DNA of 52,655 bases from Mucilaginibacter sp. (GCF_028287845.1 NZ_JAQBOW010000001.1:1-52655), one strand, 5' to 3'; counted from the first letter of the stretch, positions 8,283 through 16,448 are shown. The notes: generated from the sequence alone by a model not told the origin. Translations and numbers: made by a program.

Positions 8283-9923
8283 ATGCTTAAAGGATTTTTT
8301 AATGTTCCGATACCGCAAAACGAGCCTGTATTAAATTACGGCCCCCGCAGTTTGGAACGGGCAGCGCTTAAAGTAGCTTTGGATGAAGCTCGCGCGTATA
8401 AAATTGATATTCCGATGTACATTGGCGCTAAGCGGGTACATACCGGCAAAAGGATGGAGATACGTCCGCCACATGATCATAAACATTTACTGGCTAATTT
8501 TTTTGAAGGCGATAAAAGCACGGTAGAACAAGCTATTGATGCCGCATTAGCTGCAAAAGCAGATTGGGAAAACCTGGCCTGGGAGCAACGCGCCGCTATA
8601 TTTTTAAAGGCTGCCGATTTGCTTGCCGGCCCATACCGCGCAAAAATAAACGCGGCTACCATGTTAGGTCAATCAAAAAATGCTTACCAGGCCGAGATTG
8701 ATGCAGCTTGTGAGCTGATAGACTTTTTGCGCTTTAATGTGCATTACATGACCGAGATATACCAGCAGCAGCCACCCATATCGTCCAAAGGAGTTTGGAA
8801 CCGTGTAGAGCAGCGCCCGCTGGAAGGATTTATATTCGCGTTAACCCCATTTAACTTTACCGCTATTGCCGGTAACCTGCCAACATCAGCAGCTATGATG
8901 GGTAATGTGGTAGTTTGGAAACCAGCCTATACCCAAATATACGCGGCTAACGTATTGATGCAGGTTTTCCTGGAGGCAGGAGTGCCGCCGGGTGTTATTA
9001 ATTTAATTTACGTTGATGGCCCTGTTGCAGGTGATGTAATATTTAATCACCCGGATTTTGCGGGCATACACTTTACCGGCTCGACCGCCGTGTTTCAAAA
9101 CATTTGGCAAACCATTGGCACCAACATACACAAATACAAAACCTACCCACGTATAGTTGGCGAAACCGGTGGTAAAGATTTTGTATTGGCACACCCAAGC
9201 GCTGATGCCGATGTAGTGAGTACGGCACTTTTGCGTGGCGCGTTTGAATACCAGGGGCAAAAATGTTCTGCAGCTTCGAGGGCCTACATACCGGCATCGT
9301 TATGGCCCGCTGTAAAAGAAACTATGCAGCGTGAAATGACCACCTTTAAAATGGGGCCGGTAGAAGATTTTCAGAATTTTATTAACGCGGTTATCAGCGA
9401 GGTCTCATTTGATAAACTGGCAAAATATATTGACAATGCCAAAGCTGATGATAGTGTTGAAATAGTTGCCGGTGGTAATTATGATAAAACCCATGGCTGG
9501 TTTATTGAGCCTACGGTAATTAAAGTAAACGATCCGTTTTATGTAACCATGTGTACAGAGCTGTTTGGCCCCGTATTAACGGTTTATGTTTATGAGGACG
9601 ATAAATTTGATGAGATATTAGACGTTGTAGATAAAACATCCATTTACGCGCTAACCGGCAGTATCATATCACAAGATCGCTATGCTATAGCTAAAGCCAC
9701 ACACCATTTACGCAACGCGGCGGGTAATTTTTATATAAATGATAAACCAACCGGCGCGGTTGTGGGTCAGCAGCCATTTGGCGGTGCCAGGGGCTCGGGC
9801 ACTAATGATAAAGCCGGGTCAATGATCAACCTGCTGCGCTGGGTATCACCAAGAACTATTAAAGAAACTTTTGATCCGCCGAAGGATTATAGATATCCGT
9901 TTTTAAGTCCCCAAACCCCCTAA
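8283..9923 (+). CDS. pruA: L-glutamate gamma-semialdehyde dehydrogenase (P5C dehydrogenase)
   Basis: NAD-dependent dehydrogenase of 546 residues that oxidises glutamate semialdehyde (from 1-pyrroline-5-carboxylate) to glutamate, the second step of proline degradation. It is a stand-alone enzyme of the animal-type P5CDH length, not fused to a proline dehydrogenase. Visible aldehyde dehydrogenase motifs are the cofactor-loop FTGSTAVFQ, the catalytic-glutamate motif GETGGKDF (Glu294) and the nucleophile motif YQGQKCSAASR (Cys328). The opening KGFFNVPIPQNEPVLNYGP is typical of the family. No proline dehydrogenase gene is nearby. The last residues and stop (SPQTP, then TAA) lie in a CCCCAAACCCCCTAAAGG stretch that resembles a dispersed repeat. 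Confidence 0.96.
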   Translation: MLKGFFNVPIPQNEPVLNYGPRSLERAALKVALDEARAYKIDIPMYIGAKRVHTGKRMEIRPPHDHKHLLANFFEGDKSTVEQAIDAALAAKADWENLAWEQRAAIFLKAADLLAGPYRAKINAATMLGQSKNAYQAEIDAACELIDFLRFNVHYMTEIYQQQPPISSKGVWNRVEQRPLEGFIFALTPFNFTAIAGNLPTSAAMMGNVVVWKPAYTQIYAANVLMQVFLEAGVPPGVINLIYVDGPVAGDVIFNHPDFAGIHFTGSTAVFQNIWQTIGTNIHKYKTYPRIVGETGGKDFVLAHPSADADVVSTALLRGAFEYQGQKCSAASRAYIPASLWPAVKETMQREMTTFKMGPVEDFQNFINAVISEVSFDKLAKYIDNAKADDSVEIVAGGNYDKTHGWFIEPTVIKVNDPFYVTMCTELFGPVLTVYVYEDDKFDEILDVVDKTSIYALTGSIISQDRYAIAKATHHLRNAAGNFYINDKPTGAVVGQQPFGGARGSGTNDKAGSMINLLRWVSPRTIKETFDPPKDYRYPFLSPQTP

Positions 9924-9938
9924 AGGTCAGCAAAAAAA

Positions 9939-10138
9939 GTGTTTCACATCAGGTGTTTCACCCTAAATTTGCAAAAATCGATAAAACAGCATAAAAGTCT
10001 TATTATAAGATATTTATGCTGTTTTACCTAAAGCTTTTGTACTGTTTCAAAGTGTTTCACTTATTTTGTCAAAATGCTATATATCAATACGTTAACCTAA
10101 AATAGTGTTTCATGTGTTTCATTAATTTTGTGAAACAC
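9939..10138. repeat. Cluster of GTGTTTCA octamers with an internal inverted repeat
   Basis: GTGTTTCA occurs five times on the plus strand (9939, 9953, 10052, 10105, 10114) and once inverted as TGAAACAC (10131-10138). In the middle, AAAACAGCATAAA (9983-9995) and TTTATGCTGTTTT (10013-10025) form a 13-bp perfect stem that could act as a bidirectional terminator between the convergent pruA and carbonic anhydrase genes. Confidence 0.6.
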
Positions 10139-10167
10139 TACGTCACCTTTTTTTAGAGAGGTAGGGC

Positions 10168-10824
10168 TTACTTAAACCTAAACACATTATCCATATTAGC
10201 GTTATCATAAGCGCTAACTTTCATATCGGTTATTATACCTGTATTCAAGCTGTACACCCAGCCATGTACACCAAGCGATTGGCCCTTAAGCCACGCATTT
10301 TGCACTATGGATGTTTTGCAAAGGTTGTGTACGTTTTCAATAACATTATATTCAACCAAACGGTCTGATCTTTCTATATCATCTTCTATAATATCCAGCT
10401 CACTTGCATGCAGGCGATATACGTCTTTAATGTGGCGCAGCCAGTTATCTATTAAACCATATTCCTGGTTAGACATAGCGGCAATTACACCACCGCAGCC
10501 GTAATGGCCGGTTACTATTACATGTTTTACTTCCAGCACATTTACCGCGTAATCCAGCACCGAAAGCATATTCATATCGGTATGGATAACCATATTGGCA
10601 ATGTTACGGTGCACAAATATTTCACCAGGTTTGGTATTGGTTATCTGGTTGGCGGGTACGCGGCTGTCTGCACAACCTATCCATAAAACGGGTGGCTTTT
10701 GCCCTTTTGCAAGGTTTACAAAGTATTCAGCATCAAGAGCTAATGTGTCTTTAACAAACTGTTTGTTCCCTTCCAGCAGACCATCGTATAAGCTATTATC
10801 TATATTGTCTTTTTTAGCGCACAT
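10168..10824 (-). CDS. Beta-class carbonic anhydrase
   Basis: Zinc enzyme interconverting CO2 and bicarbonate, 218 residues, presumably cytoplasmic. The zinc ligands and catalytic pair are in place: GCADSRVPA gives Cys51, Asp53 and Arg55, and GHYGCGG gives His107 and Cys110. It is closely related to the next gene (10958-11680): long blocks such as VFRFK-end cores and MNMLSVLDYAVNVL are shared, indicating a tandem duplication. A terminator for the upstream gene at 10891-10929 lies in the 133-bp gap, so this copy likely has its own promoter and may be expressed independently of the SulP transporter. Confidence 0.95.
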   Translation of the reverse strand: MCAKKDNIDNSLYDGLLEGNKQFVKDTLALDAEYFVNLAKGQKPPVLWIGCADSRVPANQITNTKPGEIFVHRNIANMVIHTDMNMLSVLDYAVNVLEVKHVIVTGHYGCGGVIAAMSNQEYGLIDNWLRHIKDVYRLHASELDIIEDDIERSDRLVEYNVIENVHNLCKTSIVQNAWLKGQSLGVHGWVYSLNTGIITDMKVSAYDNANMDNVFRFK

Positions 10825-10890
10825 GAATATGATTAAGTTTTGTAGACATTACGGCATAAAAATATAAATTATATTCATGGTTATGCGGTA

Positions 10891-10929
10891 AAAAAAATCC
10901 CGGTTACATTTATATGAAATCGGGATTAC
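10891..10929 (-). terminator. Terminator between the two carbonic anhydrase genes
   Basis: Read on the minus strand, AATCCCG and CGGGATT pair around an AT-rich loop and are followed by eight T residues. It lies just past the stop of the gene at 10958-11680, separating it from the downstream carbonic anhydrase. Confidence 0.85.
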
Positions 10930-10957
10930 AATAAACTGGCTATAAGTTGCTATTAAA

Positions 10958-11680
10958 TTAATGGGCGGCCACCGCCTCCATTTCTAATTCATATACATAA
11001 CCTAAATTTTGCGAGTCGTTATTAGTTACCTTCAAATCTTTAACCAATCCTGTATTAATATCTACTACCCAGCCATGTACTTCCAGATCGTCGCGTTCTT
11101 TCCAGGCATTTTGTATAATAGTTGTTTTACACAAATTGTAGGCTTGCTCAACAACATTCAACTCAACCAAGCGGTTAATTTTATGCTCCTGGTCTGTTAT
11201 ACGGTCAAGCTCATGACTATGCAGGCGATATACATCCTTAATATGTCTTAACCAATTATCAATTAAACCAAATTGCTTGTTGCTTAATGCCGCCGCTACG
11301 CCGCCACAATTATAATGGCCCGCAACTATAACGTGTTTAACTTTTAATACATTAACCGCATAATCTAATACACTTAGCATGTTCATATCTGAGTGTGCAC
11401 ACACGTTGGCTATGTTACGATGTACAAATACTTCGCCCGGTTTGGTGTTGGTTACCTCATTAGCAGGTACGCGGCTGTCTGAGCAGCCAATCCACAATAC
11501 CTCGGGACTTTGGCCCTTTGATAATTTTTTAAAATATTCCGGGTCATCCTTCAATCTTGCATTTACCCACTCACGATTGCCGGATAATAAAGCTTTATAG
11601 CTTTCTTTTTGTGTAAGTTGTACTTTGTCGGTTTTAGTAACCGGAGTAATTATATCGTTTTTTTGAATTTCGTTTTTCAT
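10958..11680 (-). CDS. Beta-class carbonic anhydrase, SulP-linked paralogue
   Basis: Second beta-carbonic anhydrase, 240 residues. Zinc-site residues are Cys66, Asp68 and Arg70 in GCSDSRVPA, and His122 and Cys125 in GHYNCGG. Compared with its neighbour it has about 15 extra N-terminal residues and a longer tail ending EMEAVAAH. The start lies only 7 bp after the stop of the SulP transporter gene, so the two are almost certainly cotranscribed. SulP-carbonic anhydrase pairing is well known and suggests that the transporter moves bicarbonate (or another anion whose gradient involves bicarbonate) and the enzyme equilibrates it with CO2. A strong terminator follows. Confidence 0.95.
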   Translation of the reverse strand: MKNEIQKNDIITPVTKTDKVQLTQKESYKALLSGNREWVNARLKDDPEYFKKLSKGQSPEVLWIGCSDSRVPANEVTNTKPGEVFVHRNIANVCAHSDMNMLSVLDYAVNVLKVKHVIVAGHYNCGGVAAALSNKQFGLIDNWLRHIKDVYRLHSHELDRITDQEHKINRLVELNVVEQAYNLCKTTIIQNAWKERDDLEVHGWVVDINTGLVKDLKVTNNDSQNLGYVYELEMEAVAAH

Positions 11681-11687
11681 GATCGTA

Positions 11688-13292
11688 TTAATTAGTGTGG
11701 TAAATTAATTCTTTAAGTTTAGGTACATCGTAATGGTCTTTTATAGCAACCAGTTCTACAATGATGCCTTTGGTGTAAGCGTTTTGCTTATAGTTGTTGA
11801 TGATCTCCAGCACATCAGGATCTATATACCTGGAATTAGAGCCATCAATTATTACTTCTGTTTCCTTAGGTAAACTGGTGAGAGTTATTTGGATAGCCGC
11901 TTTATTTAAAAAAGAAACTTCTTCGGCAAGCTTTATACGAATTATCTTTTTGTTCTCGCTATCCTCAATATGATAAAAATAAGGGTTACGCATGTTGGTA
12001 CGCAGTATATAAAATATACCTACCAGCATACCTATGCCTACACCAATTAACAAGTCTGTTAATACCACTGCAGTAATTGTTACCACAAAAGGAATAAATT
12101 GAGACAGCCCCTTATGCCACATGTGTTTAAACAAGCTTACGCGAGCCAGCTTGTAGCCGGTAACCAACAGGATAGCAGCCAGGCATGACAGCGGTATATA
12201 ATTTATAAGTCCCGGAATAAGCAACAGCGACAATAACAGTAATACACCATGAATAATAGCGCTCATTTTTGTACGTGCACCAGCGTTAACATTTGCTGAT
12301 GAACGGACTATTACCGCCGTCATGGGTAGCCCGCCAAGCAAGCCACTTATTATATTGCCTGCACCCTGTGCAACCAGTTCTCGATTGGTAGGCGATATCC
12401 TTTTTATGGGGTCTATCTTATCAGCAGCTTCCAGGCTTAACAAGGTTTCTAAACTGGCTACTACTGCTAGGGTAAAGGCGGTTATCCAAACATCCTTATT
12501 GCCAATTGCCGAAAAATCGGCCGTTTTAAACAGGCCAAAAAACTCGGTGACATTGCCAACTACGGGTATGTTTACCAGTTGTTTCCCTTTTAACGCAAAA
12601 TCGGTATCAGTAAATAAAAAGCTTAAAGCTACTCCGGAAAGTACAACCAATAATGGCGCGGGCACCATAGCCAGCTTTTTAAACCTGGGCCAATAAATCA
12701 TTAATAAAAGTGATATGGAACTGATAATAACGGCGCCATAGTTTATTTTAGCTAATCCCCCCAAAACTCCCGAGAACGTATTATGCTTGTCTATTTGGCT
12801 AAAACCTTCATCGCCTTCAAAATTAGCGTCATAGCCAACAGCATGCGGAAACTGTTTCATAATAAGAATTATACCGATAGCGGCAAGCATCCCTTCTATT
12901 ACTGCCGATGGAAAATAGTTACCTATAGTTCCGGCTTTAATAATGCCCAGTGCTATTTGCATAACACCGGCTAATACTACGCTCAATAAAAATAATTCGA
13001 ACGAGCCGAGCCCCGTAATTGCGTTTAAAACAATTACGGTTAACCCGGCTGCCGGTCCGGCAACGCTTAACTGCGATCCACTTAGCATACCAACCACTAC
13101 ACCGCCAATAATTCCGGTTAATAAACCTGAGAACAGCGGTGCGCCCGAGGCCAAAGCTATGCCCAGGCACAGCGGTAGCGCAACTAAAAAAACAACAATA
13201 CTTGAAGGAAGATCTTTTTTAAGATTTTTTGGCAAAAAATATTTTTTGAGATTAAGACTGCCCATAGCTGTCCCATCTTGCTTTAAATGCAT
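11688..13292 (-). CDS. SulP-family inorganic anion transporter with STAS domain
   Basis: Inner-membrane SLC26/SulP permease of 534 residues. The N-terminal region has the family start (LKKDLPSSIVVFLVALPLCLGIALASGAP) and a series of hydrophobic helices through about residue 420, including GLLGGLPMTAVIVRSSANVNAGARTK, the conserved SulP motif. The C-terminal cytosolic STAS domain includes EVIIDGSNSRYIDPDVLEII. Substrate could be bicarbonate, sulfate or chloride; cotranscription with a carbonic anhydrase favours bicarbonate (inference). An alternative start at Met10 (13265) gives MGSLNLKKYFL and is equally plausible. Confidence 0.92.
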   Translation of the reverse strand: MHLKQDGTAMGSLNLKKYFLPKNLKKDLPSSIVVFLVALPLCLGIALASGAPLFSGLLTGIIGGVVVGMLSGSQLSVAGPAAGLTVIVLNAITGLGSFELFLLSVVLAGVMQIALGIIKAGTIGNYFPSAVIEGMLAAIGIILIMKQFPHAVGYDANFEGDEGFSQIDKHNTFSGVLGGLAKINYGAVIISSISLLLMIYWPRFKKLAMVPAPLLVVLSGVALSFLFTDTDFALKGKQLVNIPVVGNVTEFFGLFKTADFSAIGNKDVWITAFTLAVVASLETLLSLEAADKIDPIKRISPTNRELVAQGAGNIISGLLGGLPMTAVIVRSSANVNAGARTKMSAIIHGVLLLLSLLLIPGLINYIPLSCLAAILLVTGYKLARVSLFKHMWHKGLSQFIPFVVTITAVVLTDLLIGVGIGMLVGIFYILRTNMRNPYFYHIEDSENKKIIRIKLAEEVSFLNKAAIQITLTSLPKETEVIIDGSNSRYIDPDVLEIINNYKQNAYTKGIIVELVAIKDHYDVPKLKELIYHTN

Positions 13293-13359
13293 ATAGAATA
13301 GTTTGAATTAAAATTTAAATGAATTGAAATTTAGTCCGGATCAAGGCCCGGATATTCAT

Positions 13360-13731
13360 TTAAACGTTTGGAGGGGGCGTGGGTACCACAGGATGATAAA
13401 GCTGAACCAACAGTGCATGTTCTAAATTATGCAGGTAATTGGTTTCAACCAAAAAAGGATCGTAATGAAAAAATGCAAACAGATGTTCATCAAACACTTT
13501 TTTGTCTTTAAAAGCATCTTTTTCAGGATCGTTTTTTTCTGATTTGGTTTCCTGTTCCAATTGCAAAATTACTTTGGAGGCGATGCGGGCATCAAGAAAT
13601 GAAAATACAGGAATAACCGATACGGACATCTTTGCAAAAAAGACGAACATAAATAACAGGCTTATATATTTTCTAATTTCCTTGGTATGCACTAATGCAA
13701 ATGTAGAAGAAATATTGCCAATAAACGCCAT
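13360..13731 (-). CDS. Small membrane-anchored hypothetical protein with His-rich tail
   Basis: A 123-residue protein I cannot name. It has a hydrophobic segment (KYISLLFMFVFFAKMSVSVIPVFSFLD), then a charged central region (QETKSEKNDPEKDAFKDKK), and a C-terminal stretch with spaced histidines ending HPVVPTPPPNV. This architecture resembles small Bacteroidota proteins with an N-terminal signal or anchor and a C-terminal histidine cluster, sometimes near metal genes. The start is uncertain. The ATG at 13731 is annotated; a GTG at 13692 (MHTKEIRKYIS...) would put the hydrophobic segment at the N-terminus and sits directly behind a TACATTTG promoter-like box at 13698-13705. It diverges from the carboxylase gene. 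Confidence 0.55.
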   Translation of the reverse strand: MAFIGNISSTFALVHTKEIRKYISLLFMFVFFAKMSVSVIPVFSFLDARIASKVILQLEQETKSEKNDPEKDAFKDKKVFDEHLFAFFHYDPFLVETNYLHNLEHALLVQLYHPVVPTPPPNV

Positions 13732-13796
13732 AGGAAAGTAAAAGGCTAATATTTTAATTGCTATTTTTATCACGTTACATTTTACAAACCTATATT

Positions 13797-15338
13797 GTGG
13801 ATAATAAAATAAAGCAATTAAAACATAAACGCGAACAGGCCCTGGCCGGCGGCGGCGAGGCACGTATTGAAAGCCAGCATAAAAAAGGTAAGCTTACCGC
13901 ACGCGAAAGGTTACATTTTTTAATGGACGAAGGTTCTTTCCAGGAAATTGGTATGCTGGTTACACATCGGTCTACAGATTTCGGTATGGAGAAGGAGAAG
14001 TACCCCGGCGATGGTGTTATAACCGGTTACGGAACTGTGAACGGCAGATTGATTTATGTTTTCTCGCAGGATTTTACGGTCTTCGGCGGTTCGCTTTCTG
14101 AAACTCATGCCGAAAAAATATGTAAGATAATGGAGCTGGCTATTAAAAATGGCGCCCCGGTTGTTGGTTTGAATGATTCGGGCGGTGCGCGTATACAGGA
14201 GGGTGTAGTATCATTAGGCGGCTATGCCGACATTTTTTACCGCAATACCATGGCATCAGGCGTGGTGCCGCAAATATCGGCCATTATGGGGCCGTGCGCG
14301 GGTGGTGCAGTGTATTCGCCGGCTATTACAGATTTTATTTTGATGGTTGAGCATACCTCGTACATGTTTGTAACCGGGCCCAATGTGGTAAAGACCGTTA
14401 CGCATGAGGTAGTTACTTCTGAAGAACTGGGAGGGGCAAACACGCATGCCAGTAAATCGGGCGTTACGCATTTTGCCTGTGCGAATGAGATAGAAGCCAT
14501 CAAAAATGTTAAAAACCTTTTAAGCTATATGCCGCAAAACTGCGAAGACAAAGCGCCGGCATTACCCTACGAGCCGCAAAACGAATTGCGCCCCGAACTG
14601 AATACTATATTACCACAAGCAACATCACAACCCTATGATGTGCGTGAGGTTATTAATCATTTAATTGACGCCGATTCGTTCTTAGAGGTGCATAAAGACT
14701 TTGCCGAAAATATTGTTGTAGGCTTTGCAAGATTAGCCGGGTGCAGCATTGGTATTATAGCTAATCAGCCTGCTTTTTTGGCAGGAGTGTTGGATATTAA
14801 TTCATCTACCAAAGGCGCGCGCTTTGTACGTTTTTGCGATAGCTTTAATATTCCGCTATTAGTATTGGAAGACGTGCCGGGCTTTTTACCGGGTACAGAC
14901 CAGGAATGGAATGCTATTATTACCAATGGAGCTAAGTTACTTTATGCATTTTGCGAAGCTACCGTTCCACGTATTACGGTTATTACCCGTAAGGCTTATG
15001 GCGGCGCTTACGATGTAATGAATTCCAAACACATTGGTGCCGATATGAACTTTGCATGGCCATCTGCCGAAATTGCGGTAATGGGTGCCAAAGGCGCTGC
15101 CGAAATTATTTTTAAGCGCGAAATCACCTCGGCAGAAGATAAAGAAGCCAAATGGAAAGAAAAGGAACAACTATATTCTGATACCTTCGCCAACCCCTAC
15201 CGCGCTGCCGAGCGTGGCTTTATTGATGAGGTTATAGCCCCCGCAGAAACCCGGCTAAAACTGATCCGCGCATTTAAAATGCTGGAGAACAAGGTGGTTA
15301 ATAATCCGAGGAAAAAGCATGGTAATATACCGTTGTAA
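13797..15338 (+). CDS. Acyl-CoA carboxylase beta (carboxyltransferase) subunit, propionyl-CoA type
   Basis: Carboxyltransferase subunit of about 513 residues that transfers a carboxyl group from biotin to an acyl-CoA, most likely propionyl-CoA, or works in a methylmalonyl-CoA decarboxylase. Motifs include [22 protein letters not shown] near the N-terminus, [20 protein letters not shown] and [18 protein letters not shown] (oxyanion-hole loops of the crotonase fold), and the family-typical end [10 protein letters not shown]. The GTG at 13797 ([16 protein letters not shown]) fits homologue N-termini better than the in-frame TTG at 13758. No biotin carboxylase or biotin carrier gene is adjacent, so the partner subunits must be elsewhere. 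Substrate assignment rests on overall similarity. Confidence 0.9.
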   Translation: MDNKIKQLKHKREQALAGGGEARIESQHKKGKLTARERLHFLMDEGSFQEIGMLVTHRSTDFGMEKEKYPGDGVITGYGTVNGRLIYVFSQDFTVFGGSLSETHAEKICKIMELAIKNGAPVVGLNDSGGARIQEGVVSLGGYADIFYRNTMASGVVPQISAIMGPCAGGAVYSPAITDFILMVEHTSYMFVTGPNVVKTVTHEVVTSEELGGANTHASKSGVTHFACANEIEAIKNVKNLLSYMPQNCEDKAPALPYEPQNELRPELNTILPQATSQPYDVREVINHLIDADSFLEVHKDFAENIVVGFARLAGCSIGIIANQPAFLAGVLDINSSTKGARFVRFCDSFNIPLLVLEDVPGFLPGTDQEWNAIITNGAKLLYAFCEATVPRITVITRKAYGGAYDVMNSKHIGADMNFAWPSAEIAVMGAKGAAEIIFKREITSAEDKEAKWKEKEQLYSDTFANPYRAAERGFIDEVIAPAETRLKLIRAFKMLENKVVNNPRKKHGNIPL

Positions 15339-15371
15339 GGTTAAAGGGATAAAGGTAAAAAGCTAGGCCCT

Positions 15372-15409
15372 GTGCGATTCCCTCCCTTGGGAGGGGAAGG
15401 GAGGGGTTT
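15372..15409 (+). repeat. Left inverted repeat of the DUF559 cassette
   Basis: 38 bp running from GTGCGATTCCC to GGGGTTT. It matches the reverse complement of 15856-15893 at 36 of 38 positions. It contains the hairpin CCCTCCC-TT-GGGAGGG and, overlapping it, GGGAGGGGAAGGGAGGGG (15389-15406), a four-tract G-quadruplex motif on the plus strand. The motif lies 19 bp before the DUF559 start codon. Confidence 0.95.
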
Positions 15410-15428
15410 AATAAAGCGATAAAGAAAA

Positions 15429-15794
15429 ATGGTCAGGATAATTCCATATAACTCTAATCTAAAACGTCTCGCTAACAAGCTTAGAAAAGACATGACCTAT
15501 GGCGAGGTTTTGCTTTGGAACGAACTAAAAGAAAATAAACTTTTTGGGTTTGATTTTGACAGGCAACGCTGTATCGACAATTACATAGTCGATTTTTATT
15601 GTAAAGAGTTATTTCTAGCTATAGAAATAGATGGAATGTCTCATAATAATGAAGAGACATTTGCAAAAGATGAGATCCGGCAAAGGAAATTGGAAGAATT
15701 AGGGGTAAGGTTTATTAGGTTTTCAGAATCGGAAGTTAAAAATGATATGATGAATGTTCTGCGGGTATTGAAGGTATACTTGTTGACATTATAA
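15429..15794 (+). CDS. DUF559 / Vsr-like endonuclease-domain protein
   Basis: A 121-residue protein of the DUF559 family, whose restriction-endonuclease-like fold is related to very-short-patch repair nucleases. The N-terminal helix has the family pattern ANKLRKDMTYGEVLLWNELK. The core IVDFYCKELFLAIEIDGMSH supplies Asp55, Glu66, Asp68 and His72, consistent with a PD-(D/E)xK metal site, and QRKLEELGVRFIRFSESEV closes the domain. The domain is complete, so the protein could be an active nuclease, but family function is not established. It is flanked on both sides by GC-rich inverted repeats, unlike the AT-rich gene body. No methyltransferase or other restriction-modification gene is adjacent. 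Confidence 0.88.
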   Translation: MVRIIPYNSNLKRLANKLRKDMTYGEVLLWNELKENKLFGFDFDRQRCIDNYIVDFYCKELFLAIEIDGMSHNNEETFAKDEIRQRKLEELGVRFIRFSESEVKNDMMNVLRVLKVYLLTL

Positions 15795-15855
15795 AAAGTA
15801 ATCCTTCTATAAAATTGCCCTAAGGAATTGATGCGAGTTTATTGGATAGTTAACG

Positions 15856-15893
15856 AAACCCCTCCCTGCCCCTCCCGAGGGAGGGAATCGCAC
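15856..15893 (-). repeat. Right inverted repeat of the DUF559 cassette
   Basis: Reverse-complement partner of 15372-15409 with two mismatches; one lies in the two-base hairpin loop and the other between G tracts. On the minus strand it carries GGGAGGGGCAGGGAGGGG (plus-strand 15859-15876), again a four-tract G-quadruplex motif. It begins 62 bp after the DUF559 stop codon. Confidence 0.95.
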
Positions 15894-15946
15894 GGCCCTG
15901 TGCTTTGCATGGTTTGTAAAACCTTTTACATATATTCTTTTACCTC

Positions 15947-16354
15947 ATGATCATCATAGAACAAATCCGCCCCGAACTAACCTGGCGCTTGCGGCAGGGG
16001 GTAATGTATCCCCACAAAAAGTTGTACGAGATGGAAATGGAGGAAGATAACCTCGGCTATCATTTCGGCGCGTTTATGGGTGATAATTTGGTGGGTGTAG
16101 TTTCCCTGTTTCAAAATGGAACCAATTTCCAGTTTAGAAAGTTCGCGGTGGATGCGTCGGTACAAAATATGGGTATCGGCAAAACGTTGTTAAAATATAT
16201 CATGGACTTTGCCATCGCCGAAGGCGCTAAACGGATATGGTGCAACTCCCGTGTAACGGCAATGGGATTTTATTCGCGATACGGTTTTGTACAAACAGGT
16301 ACCAGGTATACACAAAATGACATAAATTATGAGGTTATGGAAAAAATCATTTAA
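15947..16354 (+). CDS. GNAT-family N-acetyltransferase
   Basis: A 135-residue acetyltransferase-fold protein, probably transferring an acetyl group from acetyl-CoA to an unidentified amine. The acetyl-CoA-binding motif is FAVDASVQNMGIGKTLLKYI (Q-x-x-G-x-G form), preceded by the beta strand GDNLVGVVSLF and followed by AKRIWCNSRVTAMGFYSRYGF, the usual C-terminal GNAT strand and helix. The length fits a single-domain enzyme. The start is the first ATG after the DUF559 cassette. Substrate cannot be predicted. Confidence 0.85.
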   Translation: MIIIEQIRPELTWRLRQGVMYPHKKLYEMEMEEDNLGYHFGAFMGDNLVGVVSLFQNGTNFQFRKFAVDASVQNMGIGKTLLKYIMDFAIAEGAKRIWCNSRVTAMGFYSRYGFVQTGTRYTQNDINYEVMEKII

Positions 16355-16358
16355 GCTG

Positions 16359-16434
16359 AAAGGCAAAGCTTAAAGCTAAAACATTATACTACACTAAAAA
16401 AAGCTTTTGCCTTTATCCTTTAACCTTTTACCTC
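16359..16434. repeat. Imperfect inverted repeat (AAAGGCAAAGCTT ... AAGCTTTTGCCTTT)
   Basis: Left arm 16359-16371 and right arm 16401-16414 are reverse complements apart from one extra base. The right arm continues into CCTTTAACCTTTTACCT, whose reverse complement resembles the GGTTAAAGGGATAAAGGTAAAA stretch at 15339-15360 next to the DUF559 cassette. It may also terminate the GNAT transcript. Confidence 0.55.
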
Positions 16435-16440
16435 AATTGC

Positions 16441-16448
16441 TATATTTG
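16441..16448 (+). promoter_or_regulatory. -7 promoter box of the M42 peptidase gene
   Basis: TATATTTG is an exact match to the Bacteroidota TAnnTTTG -7 box, 35 bp before the ATG at 16484. No convincing -33 TTTG was found at normal spacing. Confidence 0.55.

Larger units (their letters stand above)
15366..15903 (+). mobile_element. Candidate DUF559 nuclease cassette bounded by inverted and direct repeats
   Basis: A 538-bp unit made of GGCCCTGTGC (15366-15375), a 38-bp left inverted repeat, the DUF559 gene, a 38-bp right inverted repeat and a second GGCCCTGTGC (15894-15903). The left copy of the decamer overlaps the inverted repeat by four bases, so it is either a target duplication or part of the element end. 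There is no transposase in the unit. The call as a mobile unit is an inference from symmetry; the repeats themselves are directly visible. Confidence 0.5.

Noticed and set aside
12937..13296. Plus-strand open frames opposite the SulP gene
   Set aside because: They mirror a transmembrane-rich coding region and carry no family features.
13758..13796. TTG start for the acyl-CoA carboxylase
   Set aside because: The added residues [12 protein letters not shown] do not resemble family N-termini; the GTG at 13797 fits homologues better.
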